NCBI RefSeq assembly: GCF_023715485.1
Contig: NZ_JAMBOF010000005.1
Coordinates: 243,042-307,041 of the forward strand
Reading direction: 5' to 3'
Source: Mesobacillus subterraneus
GTDB taxonomy: Bacteria > Bacillota > Bacilli > Bacillales > Cytobacillaceae
Length of the DNA stretch: 64,000 nt
Under the pieces are notes generated by a model. The model did not search any database. It was not told where the DNA came from and was given only the letters and a program-made list of their open reading frames with translations. The translations under genes were made by a program, and so were the position numbers. Position 1 is the first letter of the stretch, and each line of letters starts with the position of its first letter. Of the stretch, positions 8,178-16,707 are shown in pieces.

Positions 8178-8810
8178 ATGCAAACAAAAAAAGCTTTTCT
8201 ATATGTATTTAATACAATGTCGGACTGGGAATATGGATATTTAATTGCTGAACTAAACTCAGGAAGATATTTCAAAAGAGATTTAGCACCTTTAAAAGTA
8301 CTTACAGTAGGAGCTAATAAGGAAATGATTACTACTATGGGAGGACTGAGCATAAAACCAGATATTTCCCTTGATGAATGTACTCTTGAGAGTAAAGATC
8401 TTTTAATCTTACCAGGAGGGACTACTTGGAGTGAAGAAATTCATCAACCTATCTTGGAAAGAATAGGCCAAGCTTTAAAGCTTGGCACTGTTGTTGCTGC
8501 AATTTGTGGTGCAACTGAGGCCCTTGCGAATATGGGATACTTAGATACTAGAAAGCATACAAGTAATAATTTAGAATACACTAAAATGGTATGTCCTAAC
8601 TATAAAGGAGAAAAGTTCTATGAGGTGGGATCTGCGGTATCTGATACGAATTTAGTTACTGCATCAGGAATAGCTCCTCTGGAATTTGCGATGGAAGTAC
8701 TCAAAAAATTAGATGTATTTGCACCAGATACATTACATTCCTGGTATAACCTAAATAAGACTCCTAAATCTGAATACTACTTTCAGTTAATGAATTCAAT
8801 AAATAGCTGA
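8178..8810 (+). CDS. DJ-1/PfpI family (class I glutamine amidotransferase-like) protein
   Basis: Cytoplasmic protein of 210 residues with the DJ-1/PfpI fold. The nucleophile-elbow cysteine is in VVAAICGATEALA, and LLILPGGTTW matches the first conserved loop. The family includes B. subtilis YdeA/YoaZ-like proteins, proteases, chaperones and glyoxalases, so the exact activity is open. ATG 8178 has GGAGTG eight bases upstream; the upstream in-frame TTG at 8163 has no ribosome site. AT-rich like the rest of the island. Confidence 0.85.
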   Translation: MQTKKAFLYVFNTMSDWEYGYLIAELNSGRYFKRDLAPLKVLTVGANKEMITTMGGLSIKPDISLDECTLESKDLLILPGGTTWSEEIHQPILERIGQALKLGTVVAAICGATEALANMGYLDTRKHTSNNLEYTKMVCPNYKGEKFYEVGSAVSDTNLVTASGIAPLEFAMEVLKKLDVFAPDTLHSWYNLNKTPKSEYYFQLMNSINS

Positions 8811-8871
8811 GCTAAAAAATCAAATTAGCTGTTTTATATTAGTTCAAATAAAAATAATGAAGTAACTGAAA

Positions 8872-8916
8872 AGCTCACTTTCTCTATTTTGTTTTGCAGA
8901 GAAGTTGAACTTTTTA
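8872..8916 (+). terminator. Probable terminator of the DJ-1/PfpI gene
   Basis: Imperfect 14-bp stem AGCTCACTTTCTCT with AGAGAAGTTGAACT, followed by TTTTT. Confidence 0.5.
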
Positions 8917-9140
8917 ATTTGGAATTTCCATATCGTTGTAAATCCGCATTTTCCTGACGCTACCCCTTATTGAAGATACGTGTAAGATTCCTGATAGAAG
9001 TTTGTGTATTTTAACCGGAAATTTTGCTAACAAAAATAAATATACGGAATGAAAAAATGTCTTTTAGTCTTCAAATCGATATACAAATTCTATAACAAAA
9101 AAATAAAATTTATTAGTATAAATGCCTGTATATCAATAAA

Positions 9141-9179
9141 AATAGACCATCATTTTCAATTACAAATTGATGGTCTATT
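9141..9179. terminator. Bidirectional hairpin between convergent genes
   Basis: Perfect 12-bp stem AATAGACCATCA (9141-9152) with TGATGGTCTATT (9168-9179). On the minus strand it is followed by TTTTATTG, on the plus strand by TTGCTTT, so it best fits the leftward LysM transcript. Confidence 0.65.
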
Positions 9180-9212
9180 TGCTTTACATAATTAAATTTG
9201 TGACAGGTAACT

Positions 9213-9238
9213 GAACCCGTTAAGAAATTCACGGGTTC
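9213..9238. repeat. Palindrome GAACCCGT...ACGGGTTC
   Basis: Eight-bp stem GAACCCGT/ACGGGTTC around TAAGAAATTC. It closely resembles the palindrome at 4807-4833, and the two flank the AT-rich island. It lies directly past the LysM stop codon and may take part in termination. Confidence 0.55.
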
Positions 9239-9245
9239 TTTATCA

Positions 9246-10034
9246 TTACTGTATATTAATCAAAGCGCCATTCTTATAAGAAACAAACAATGGATTTCCA
9301 GACAACTGCTGATATTTCTGTGCTGTCCCATAAGAAACTTTCAGTGGAATCGCTTTTCCATCAATATCGAACTCAACGGTGAAATTATCTGCTGCCCCAA
9401 CTACAGTTGCCTCCATAAACTCTATTTCTCCCGGAATCATCAGCTTCTGGCCAATCAGCACCATATCCTGCTTCAAACCGTTGGCTTCTTTCAATTCCTT
9501 CAGGCTTACATCAAAGCGCTGTGAGATATTGAATAGTGTATCACCTGGGTTTACAACATACATTCCTTCATGTAAATCATAAACGTGAGTCGGAACAGAA
9601 AGGGCTTGTCCAATATAAATGGATTCAGCAGCCAATTTATTTTCCTTCATCAATTCCTTTATGGTTACACCATATTTTTTAGCTAAAGAGAACAGTGTGT
9701 CGCCTTTTTTTACAAAATATACACCGGCTTCGTTTACAGGTGGCACTTCAAGCTGCTGTCCTGCTTTGATGACATCGGAAGACAGCGCATTTCCCTCCTG
9801 CAGCAGTTCAACGGACGTATCGAACTGTCTAGCCAGGCTGAAAAGCGTGTCGCCTTTCTTTACGGTATATAACGCTCCGCATGCATCTGTTTTCTTTTGT
9901 CCGACTCCGAGCAGCAATGCTGTTGCAACTGAACCGGCGACTGCTGCGCCGATTACTTTCCTTCTTCTCTTCAGTGCGACCTTGCGTTTTTGTTCTCTGA
10001 TCCTTTGGTTTCTTGTTTGTCTGTATGTAACCAA
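9246..10034 (-). CDS. Membrane-anchored protein with three LysM domains
   Basis: Protein of 262 residues with a basic N-terminus (RNQRIREQKRKVALKRRRK), one membrane helix, then three LysM domains, each starting with Y.V(K/N).GDTLF and ending in (I/G)Q.L.VP or MIP. LysM binds peptidoglycan N-acetylglucosamine, so the protein is probably tethered to the membrane and holds the wall from inside. The last 60 residues form a domain without known family. Start is TTG 10034, preferred over the upstream codon at 10082 because GGGGGAG lies seven bases ahead. No catalytic domain is visible. It is divergent from spoIIID. Confidence 0.8.
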   Translation of the reverse strand: MVTYRQTRNQRIREQKRKVALKRRRKVIGAAVAGSVATALLLGVGQKKTDACGALYTVKKGDTLFSLARQFDTSVELLQEGNALSSDVIKAGQQLEVPPVNEAGVYFVKKGDTLFSLAKKYGVTIKELMKENKLAAESIYIGQALSVPTHVYDLHEGMYVVNPGDTLFNISQRFDVSLKELKEANGLKQDMVLIGQKLMIPGEIEFMEATVVGAADNFTVEFDIDGKAIPLKVSYGTAQKYQQLSGNPLFVSYKNGALINIQ

Positions 10035-10427
10035 GGTTTTCTCCCCCAATGAAAAAATAAACTCCTTAACAAAAATTCGCAACGATATAGGTTTTTATGT
10101 ACTTAAAACTGGGTATACAGGAAAGTTTTTTTCATAAAATTGTTGAATTTTTCAAAAAACTTAACAATACCTTGTCCCTATTGCTTTTTTCGTGCATATA
10201 TCCTCAACCAAGCTAATAAAATGTTACAAACCTGACAAAGAGAGTGTTTGAGGTGAGGAATCGTTAGAACCATATGTGGATTCAGCCGGGGACATGATTA
10301 ATCTTAGTAATATTCAGAAGGAATATCCTTCTGCCGCAATAGAATTTTTTTGCGGAAAGCAGTAGCAGCCGATAAAAGCGAGTCTCATTTCACACTTCTC
10401 ACATCCAATTTAGGGAGGGCGAGTGGT
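10035..10427. other. Divergent intergenic region upstream of spoIIID
   Basis: No gene. It contains two consecutive hairpins: CAGAAGG/CCTTCTG (10315-10333) and CCGCAA/TTTGCGG (10334-10355), the second with an internal T-run. spoIIID promoters in other bacilli are sigma-E dependent, but I could not match a clear sigma-E -35/-10 pair here. Confidence 0.5.
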
Positions 10428-10700
10428 GTGCACGATTACATCAAAGAGAGAACAATCAAGATTGGAAAGTATATCGTGGAGACGAGAAAAACAGTTCGTG
10501 TCATAGCGAAGGAGTTTGGCGTATCCAAAAGTACAGTCCATAAAGACCTGACGGAAAGATTGCCTGAGATCAACCCTGACCTTGCCAATGAAGTAAAAGA
10601 GATTCTCGATTATCATAAATCAATTCGCCATCTTAGAGGCGGAGAAGCCACGAAAATGAAGTACCGCAAAGAGGAAAGGGAAGAAGAGCCGGTAAAATGA
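10428..10700 (+). CDS. spoIIID: Stage III sporulation DNA-binding regulator SpoIIID
   Basis: Small sequence-specific DNA-binding protein that activates and represses mother-cell genes during sporulation, between the sigma-E and sigma-K stages. The 90 residues from VHDYIKERTIKIGKYIVET onward are nearly identical to B. subtilis SpoIIID as I know it, including the helix-turn-helix VRVIAKEFGVSKSTVHKDL and the basic C-terminal helix HKSIRHLRGGEATK. Start is GTG 10428 behind AGGGAGGGCGA; the longer frame from 10350 has no support. Its usual downstream neighbour mbl lies 20.6 kb away here, with a type VII secretion locus between them. Confidence 0.97.
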   Translation: MHDYIKERTIKIGKYIVETRKTVRVIAKEFGVSKSTVHKDLTERLPEINPDLANEVKEILDYHKSIRHLRGGEATKMKYRKEEREEEPVK

Positions 10701-10774
10701 AAAAAATCGGAAATATGAAACCAGCAGATTGGAGGGAATGTAATTCAGCTGTGTAATAATAGCCGACATAACAA

Positions 10775-10811
10775 TGAAAAATGCCCAGCTTAGATCAGAA
10801 GAGCCGGGCAT
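10775..10811 (-). terminator. Terminator for the leftward helical-protein gene
   Basis: Stem ATGCCC (10781-10786) with GGGCAT (10806-10811), followed on the minus strand by TTTTCATTG. A second hairpin, AAAGCGG/CCGCCTTT near 10846-10868, lies nearer the gene and may act in both directions. Confidence 0.6.
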
Positions 10812-10950
10812 CGCCACAAAAGGCGTGTATGATTCTGCTCAATACAAAAGCGGAGGCTGCCGCCTTTTTATCATGCGGAAAATTGGACAAGGCATTTGGT
10901 GGCCCCGTCCGCGCTATTTTAGTTCATGCTGCAATTTACATAGCAGATCT

Positions 10951-11286
10951 TTATTTCATGCCGGCTTCTTTCATTTTTGCTGCTCTTTCGGCCGCCTTTT
11001 CCGCCGCAGCCCGCTCAGCTGCTTCACGTGCTTCTTCCTCACGTTTGATTTCGTTTGCTGCCGAAACAATATCGGGCCCAATTGTGAAAAGCAGTGTCTG
11101 CAGCTCGGAAATTTCCCTGCTGATGCTGTCAATCGCATTGTTGACATACGACATTTCCTCAGCCTTCCACCCGCTGTTTAAATTCCCCTTGAAGTCCTGC
11201 AGCCTGCTTTTAATATCGTTCAAATCCTGTGCGTAATCACTGATTCTATTAGCCTGTGAATATGCCTGGCCGACATTAATCTTCAT
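10951..11286 (-). CDS. ESAT-6/WXG100-like helical protein with Ala/Glu-rich tail
   Basis: Protein of 111 residues. Residues 1-85 fit a helix-turn-helix hairpin of the WXG100/ESX type: a long amphipathic helix, NSGWKAEEM at the turn (W followed by K-A instead of the classical W-x-G), then a second helix (VNNAIDSISREISELQTLL). The tail from about 82 is an Ala/Glu/Lys-rich helix. ATG 11286 has AGGTGA just upstream; an in-frame GTG three codons earlier is less well placed. It is divergent from essC, so it is probably a substrate or partner of the adjacent secretion system. The exact subfamily is not clear. Confidence 0.65.
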   Translation of the reverse strand: MKINVGQAYSQANRISDYAQDLNDIKSRLQDFKGNLNSGWKAEEMSYVNNAIDSISREISELQTLLFTIGPDIVSAANEIKREEEAREAAERAAAEKAAERAAKMKEAGMK

Positions 11287-11724
11287 TTGGATCACCTGCT
11301 CTTTTTTTGATTCTTTGATTATAAAAGCTTATTGAAATTATTTCCAACAAAAACCTGTTAAAATTAAAAAAATGTAAACGAATAAATTGGAAGAAAAATA
11401 ACCTTTTAGATAAATTTGGGTTTACTTTACTTTTGAATAGGGTAAATGGAACTAGATTTCTGGTTTTTTAACAGGGGATTTAAACTTATAAACCAGTTTA
11501 CCCATAATTAATCAAATTCGAAATGGGACTAATATCCCTATTTTACCAATATTGGGGGTAATTAGTTGAATAAACTGACTAATATTGTAAGATATTTATA
11601 TACTTCGAAATGCAACAAAGGATTGATGTAAAATTACACTTTTTGAATTAAAATGGTAAAAAATATGTAATTACCACTATACATACTATTGGAATATAAA
11701 TATTGAGGGTTGGGGGTTATCGAA
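11287..11724. other. AT-rich divergent intergenic region before essC
   Basis: About 440 bp without a gene, presumably holding the promoters of the leftward helical protein and of essC. Several short inverted motifs are visible (GGGTAAA near 11449 with TTTACCC near 11497; TGTAAAATTACA near 11627). No single promoter could be called with confidence. Confidence 0.45.
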
Positions 11725-14700
11725 TTGATTCTCACACTTTTTGACCGGAATCGGGCATTTGATCTCGTGCTGCCTGAACGTGTCACTGGAAGATACATAC
11801 TGAACACGGAAGATAAAGACCAGAATCCGACGGATATGCTGGCCGTTGAGGGTGATGACGGACACTGGTACTTAAAGTCTAACAAACATGCATTTCTAAA
11901 AAATTCTGCTAACAAAATAGAATCAAAGGTCCTCATAGAACCATTCAAAACCTACACGATCCATCGAAATGACAATCAATCCGCGCTACTGTATGTTGAG
12001 CCGCAAACTGCCGACCGAAATGAATTCACAAAACATATCGCAAACACAAATGTTATTAAAATAGGACGCTCCCAGGACAGCCAGATTTGTTTTTCGAACA
12101 AATTGGTATCTGGTTCGCACTGCGTCATCGAGTATGACAAAAATGGCGATGCGATGATCAAGGACTTCAACAGTTCAAATGGTACATACGTAAATGGAGA
12201 AAGAATCAAGGAAAGGGTGCTGGCAGTCGGTGATGTCATTTTCATCATGGGCCTTAAAATCATTTTTAACGGCCGCCTGCTGTCGCTTAACAATCCGCAT
12301 AAATCCGTGTTCCTGGACCGGAATGCCTTCAACTCCTTCATTGCTGAAAAACCGGTGGTGGAGAAAGAACTCAACCTCGATGAAATACATATTGAAGAAG
12401 AAAACGACCAGCTCTTTTACCGCTCGCCGCGCTTCAAGCGGGATATCGAAAATACAACGATTAAAATTGACCCGCCGCCGCAGCAGCCGAATTTGGATGA
12501 AACACCGCTGATGCTGCTTCTTGGACCGTCGATCACGATGGGAATGGCTTCGCTGTTCACTGGACTCCTGACTTTGCAGAACGTCATGCGTACCGACGGA
12601 GACATCATGATGGCGATGCCAACACTGGTCATGTCGCTCAGCATGATGATCGGAACTGTGCTTTGGCCGATCCTGACCAAAAAATACGAAAAGAAGCGCC
12701 GCATCAAACTCGAAGGCATCCGCCAGGAGAAATATTCGAAATACCTTGTTGAGATGCAGCAGGTAATTGCGGACGAGTGCAAGCACCAGAGTGAAATTCT
12801 GTTTGAAAACCATGTCACGCTGGAAAACTGCCTGACGAGAATCAAGCGCCGCCAGCGGAACCTGTGGGAACGCGGGATTGGACAGAATGATTTTCTGAAA
12901 GTGCGTCTTGGAATCGGTGACCTGCCGTTAAACGCAGAAATCAAGTATCCTGAAAAACGCTTCATGCTCGAGGACGATAACCTTCAGGATGAGCTTTACC
13001 AGATTGTTGATAAGCCGCAGATCCTGAAGGAAGTTCCTGTCACGGTTGACCTGACGGAGGAACGAATTAGCGGGATCATCGGCAGAAGGGATGAAGTGAA
13101 GAGCTTCGTTCAGGGGCTGATTTTTCAGCTTACAGCTTTACATAGTTATGACGAGTTAAAGCTGGTGTTCATTTACGATGAGCATGAGCATGATACATGG
13201 AATTTCGTGAAATGGCTGCCCCATGTTTGGGATGACGGCAAGACAATCCGCTTCGTTGCTACGGATGCGAATGAGATCAAGGAGCTTTCCGCTTATTTTG
13301 AAAAAGAAATCAGCGCGCGCCAGGCGCTGGCTGAGGAAGACCTTGCTGAAATCACCCAGCATTATATCGTCTTCTCGATGAACAAGGGTCTTGCAGAGAA
13401 GGCAGAGATGATGAATCTCCTTTTAAAAGAAAAGAAGCATATCAAGTTCAGTTTGATTGCCCTCTATGATGAGCTGAAAAACCTGCCGAAGGAATGTACG
13501 AATGTCATTGAGCTCGACAAGAGTTTTTCAAAGATTTATGACAAGGATGATATTTCAGGCAAGTATGTAGGATTCAATGCGGACAGTTATCTAGAGGAGG
13601 ATGCTGAGGAACTGGCGGTGAAATTGGCCAATATTCAGCTGAATACCTCACAGAAGGCTTATACCCTGCCAGATATGCTGACATTCCTGGAAATGTTTGG
13701 CGTCGGCAAAATCGAGCACCTTAATGCCTTGACAAGATGGAAGGAAAACAATCCTGTCCATTCAATCGAGACGCAAATCGGCGTCGATACGACGGGTGAG
13801 TCTTTCATGATTGACTTGCATGAAAAATACCACGGGCCGCACGGCTTGATTGCCGGGATGACCGGTTCTGGTAAAAGTGAATTCATCATGACGTTCATTC
13901 TGTCGCTGGCGGTCAATTACCATCCTGATGAGGTTGCATTCATCCTGATCGACTACAAGGGCGGCGGCATGGCGAATGCTTTCGAAGACCTGCCGCACCT
14001 TGCCGGGACGATCACGAACCTTGACGGAGCTGCCGTCAACCGATCTTTGATTTCAATCCAGAGTGAATTGAAGCGCCGTCAGGCTATTTTTAGCGAAACG
14101 AGTAGAGTCGTTGACCAGAGCAATATCGATATCTATAAATATCAGAAACTATACCGCGAAGGCCTGGTAACAGAGCCGCTGCAGCATCTGTTCATCATTT
14201 CCGATGAGTTTGCCGAGCTGAAGGCACAGCAGCCTGAATTCATGGATCAGCTTGTCAGTGCCGCCCGTATCGGCCGAAGCCTTGGCGTCCACTTGATCCT
14301 GGCGACGCAAAAGCCGTCCGGTGTCGTGGATGACCAGATTTGGAGCAACAGTAAATTCCGCATCAGCTTGAAGGTGCAGGAAAAAGCGGACAGTATGGAG
14401 GTCATCAAACGCCCTGATGCGGCGGAGCTGAAGCAGACGGGACGATTCTATCTCCAGGTCGGCTTCAACGAATTGTTCGAGCTGGGGCAGTCGGCATGGG
14501 CTGGCGCACCATACTATCCGTCAGACAGGGTTGAAAAACACAAAGATGATAGCGTAGTGGTCATCGATGATCTTGGCCGCGTCATCAAGAATGCCCGCAT
14601 CGACAAGCGCAAGTCGATGGTGAAAAATCCGCCGAAGCAAATCGATGAAATCACGGAATACCTTTCGAAAATGGCGCAGCAGGAAAACATCAAGGTCCGC

Positions 14701-16344
14701 CAGCTGTGGCTTGAGCCGATTCCTGAGCTCATTTACGTTGATAAGCTGAAGAAGAAATACGGTGTCGGCCAGCAAGGATTCGAGCTGAACCCGATCATCG
14801 GCGAATACGACGATCCGGCAAACCAGAGGCAGATGGTGATGCGGATGCCGATCAGCCATGATGGCAATGCGGTCATTTACGGAATCGCCGGCAGCGGTAA
14901 AACGACATTCCTGACGACGATGCTTTACTCGTTGATGGAGGAGCACACGCCGAACGAGGTGAATTTTTACCTGCTTGACTTCGGCTCAGAGACGCTGACC
15001 TGGTTCCGCGGTGCGCCGCATGTCGGCGATGTCATGCTGTCTCACGAAAGCGAGAAGATCCATAACCTGTTCAAGATGCTCACAAGTGAGATTGAACGGA
15101 GAAAGAAGCTGCTTTCGAATTACGGCGGCGATTTTATCACATATAACCAGATGTCCGGTGAAAGCCTGCCGTCAATCATGGTGGCAATCCACAATTACGC
15201 AGCGTTCTCCGAGATGTTCGAGGAGCTGGAGGAAGGTGTTTCATTCCTGACGCGCGAGGGCTTGAAGTATGGTATATACTTCATCGTCACCGCAATCAAT
15301 ACGGGAGCGATACGCTACAGGCTGCTGCAGAACTTCAAGCAGATGTATGTGCTTCAGCTGAATGACCAATCTGAATACTCTGGAGTGCTTGGCAATACCG
15401 ACGGAGTGTATCCGTCCAAATCAAAGGGCCGCGGCATTTTCAAGAGCGATACAACATATGAATTCCAGACGGCCCATATCACAAGCGATATAGACAATAT
15501 GTACAGCTTCATCACCGAGTATTGCAAGGACCTGCGTGAATCATGGACGCAGCCGGCCGCAATGCGGGTACCGATTCTTCCTGAAAAAGTCGATCTGAAC
15601 TATCTGCGTGATGAAGCAAGAAATATGAACAGCAATAGAGTGCCGGTCGGCATTGAGAAAAACTCGCTGAAGACCGCACACTTCGATTTCCTTGGCAACT
15701 ATGTAAACGTGGTTACTGCGCTCCAGAATGACCAGTGCTCAGGCTTTTTGCAGGGTGTCACTGAAATATTCACCGCATCAGAAGGCAGGGAGCTGATTGT
15801 CATCGATCCCAACGAGCACTTTGCGGCGGGCCGCACGCAGGATTATAAGTATATTTGCGAGTCGTCTGGACTTGAAGACGCCATTGTCTACCTGTTCAAC
15901 ACTCTCGTTCACCGAAACAATACGACGAAGGACGCGATCGAAACAGGAGAACAGCCGCCGGTGTTCGGCAACATCACCTGCATCATCGACTCCTTCACCG
16001 ATTTGATGATGTATCTGTCGCCAGATGGCCAGGATAAGCTCAAGGTCTTTCTTGAAAAAGGCAATGGCCTCAACGTCAACCTGATCATCGCCGACAGTGC
16101 CGACAAACTGAGCTCGGTCTCATTCGAAAGCTGGTTCAAGCAGCATGTATCGCTAAGCGATTTCATCTGGGCAGGCAACGGCATCACCGACCAGTACGTC
16201 ATGAAGCTCGGCAAGGTGACAAACGATATGTACCAGGAAATCCCGCCAGGCTTCGGCTATGTCGTGACGAAAGGAAAACCAACGCTCGTGAAGCTGTTAT
16301 CCTCAGTCGAAAGCAAGCAAGAGGAGGTAGCGTACCATGGATAA
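11725..16344 (+). CDS. essC: EssC/YukBA-type FtsK/SpoIIIE ATPase of a type VII secretion system
   Basis: Membrane-bound motor ATPase of about 1539 residues that energises export of WXG100-type proteins. Order of parts: N-terminal FHA-like domain, a clear FHA domain (about 110-185: VIKIGRSQDS, SGSHCVIEY, SSNGTYVNGERI), two membrane helices (about 261-283 and 295-316), then tandem FtsK/SpoIIIE domains. The first has an intact P-loop GMTGSGKS (from 711) and Walker B FIISDEF; the second has P-loop GIAGSGKT (from 1053); the third keeps VIDPNE but lacks a P-loop, as is common in EssC. TTG 11725 is preferred because GGGGG lies eight bases upstream; another in-frame TTG is at 11710. The length matches EssC. 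Confidence 0.93.
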   Translation: MILTLFDRNRAFDLVLPERVTGRYILNTEDKDQNPTDMLAVEGDDGHWYLKSNKHAFLKNSANKIESKVLIEPFKTYTIHRNDNQSALLYVEPQTADRNEFTKHIANTNVIKIGRSQDSQICFSNKLVSGSHCVIEYDKNGDAMIKDFNSSNGTYVNGERIKERVLAVGDVIFIMGLKIIFNGRLLSLNNPHKSVFLDRNAFNSFIAEKPVVEKELNLDEIHIEEENDQLFYRSPRFKRDIENTTIKIDPPPQQPNLDETPLMLLLGPSITMGMASLFTGLLTLQNVMRTDGDIMMAMPTLVMSLSMMIGTVLWPILTKKYEKKRRIKLEGIRQEKYSKYLVEMQQVIADECKHQSEILFENHVTLENCLTRIKRRQRNLWERGIGQNDFLKVRLGIGDLPLNAEIKYPEKRFMLEDDNLQDELYQIVDKPQILKEVPVTVDLTEERISGIIGRRDEVKSFVQGLIFQLTALHSYDELKLVFIYDEHEHDTWNFVKWLPHVWDDGKTIRFVATDANEIKELSAYFEKEISARQALAEEDLAEITQHYIVFSMNKGLAEKAEMMNLLLKEKKHIKFSLIALYDELKNLPKECTNVIELDKSFSKIYDKDDISGKYVGFNADSYLEEDAEELAVKLANIQLNTSQKAYTLPDMLTFLEMFGVGKIEHLNALTRWKENNPVHSIETQIGVDTTGESFMIDLHEKYHGPHGLIAGMTGSGKSEFIMTFILSLAVNYHPDEVAFILIDYKGGGMANAFEDLPHLAGTITNLDGAAVNRSLISIQSELKRRQAIFSETSRVVDQSNIDIYKYQKLYREGLVTEPLQHLFIISDEFAELKAQQPEFMDQLVSAARIGRSLGVHLILATQKPSGVVDDQIWSNSKFRISLKVQEKADSMEVIKRPDAAELKQTGRFYLQVGFNELFELGQSAWAGAPYYPSDRVEKHKDDSVVVIDDLGRVIKNARIDKRKSMVKNPPKQIDEITEYLSKMAQQENIKVRQLWLEPIPELIYVDKLKKKYGVGQQGFELNPIIGEYDDPANQRQMVMRMPISHDGNAVIYGIAGSGKTTFLTTMLYSLMEEHTPNEVNFYLLDFGSETLTWFRGAPHVGDVMLSHESEKIHNLFKMLTSEIERRKKLLSNYGGDFITYNQMSGESLPSIMVAIHNYAAFSEMFEELEEGVSFLTREGLKYGIYFIVTAINTGAIRYRLLQNFKQMYVLQLNDQSEYSGVLGNTDGVYPSKSKGRGIFKSDTTYEFQTAHITSDIDNMYSFITEYCKDLRESWTQPAAMRVPILPEKVDLNYLRDEARNMNSNRVPVGIEKNSLKTAHFDFLGNYVNVVTALQNDQCSGFLQGVTEIFTASEGRELIVIDPNEHFAAGRTQDYKYICESSGLEDAIVYLFNTLVHRNNTTKDAIETGEQPPVFGNITCIIDSFTDLMMYLSPDGQDKLKVFLEKGNGLNVNLIIADSADKLSSVSFESWFKQHVSLSDFIWAGNGITDQYVMKLGKVTNDMYQEIPPGFGYVVTKGKPTLVKLLSSVESKQEEVAYHG

Positions 16345-16588
16345 GGTGCTCGTAGAGGTCTTCATCCCCGCCTCTGAAAAATCATACGACGTCTTCCTGC
16401 CGCTCGAAAGCAAACTGCACGAAGTCGTCTACCTGCTAGCCGGAACCATGACCGAACTGTCACAAGGATACTTCTCAGCAACACACGACACCATCCTCTG
16501 TGACCGCAAAACCGGCACCATTCTCAACATCAACCAGACCGTTGAAGAAATCGGGTTGCTGAACGGTGCGAAGTTGATGTTGATTTAG
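16337..16588 (+). CDS. esaB: EsaB/YukD-like ubiquitin-fold protein
   Basis: Protein of 83 residues with the beta-grasp pattern of YukD/EsaB: an N-terminal strand VLVEVFIPASEKSYDVFLP, a helix HEVVYLLAGTMTELS, then TILCDRKTGTIL and NQTVEEIGLLNGAKLMLI, which ends as ubiquitin-like folds do. Such proteins are cytoplasmic accessory factors of Firmicutes type VII secretion. It overlaps essC by 8 bp behind AGAGGAGG, so the two are translationally coupled. EsaB and EssC are co-encoded in known systems, which supports the assignment. Confidence 0.87.
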   Translation: MDKVLVEVFIPASEKSYDVFLPLESKLHEVVYLLAGTMTELSQGYFSATHDTILCDRKTGTILNINQTVEEIGLLNGAKLMLI

Positions 16589-16594
16589 AGCGCG

Positions 16595-16686
16595 ACACAG
16601 CGGCGCGCAGGGACGGTTCTCGTGTCTCGCAGGATTTGAACATAAGATCATGGGGCGGTTATCAAAACCGGGCCGTCCCTGTTTTT
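16595..16686 (+). repeat. REP-like element with GGGACGGTTCTCGTGTC and terminator hairpin
   Basis: Contains GCGACACAG...GGGACGGTTCTCGTGTCTCGC. CAGGGACGG (16608-16616) pairs with CCGTCCCTG (16673-16681) across a 56-base loop, followed by TTTTT; an inner stem CGGTT/AACCG is at 16656-16670. The motif GGGACGGTTCT recurs at 49701. Similar motifs are known to me as dispersed REP-like repeats of Firmicutes. Here it splits the essC-esaB pair from the lipoprotein gene. Confidence 0.55.
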
Positions 16687-16707
16687 AAAACGGAAGGTGT
16701 GGAGAAA

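Larger units (their letters stand above)
8811..9245. other. AT-rich intergenic region at right edge of island
   Basis: No gene seen. It holds three hairpins (8872-8916, 9141-9179, 9213-9238) and a TTGTGACAGG element near 9198. Convergent genes end on both sides. Confidence 0.6.

Noticed and set aside
10315..10360. Regulatory RNA upstream of spoIIID
   Set aside because: Two consecutive hairpins are present, but there is no match to a known RNA family and they may simply be a terminator.
15780..16300. Third active ATPase domain in EssC
   Set aside because: The region keeps Walker-B-like VIDPNE but lacks any P-loop, so it is treated as degenerate, as in other EssC proteins.
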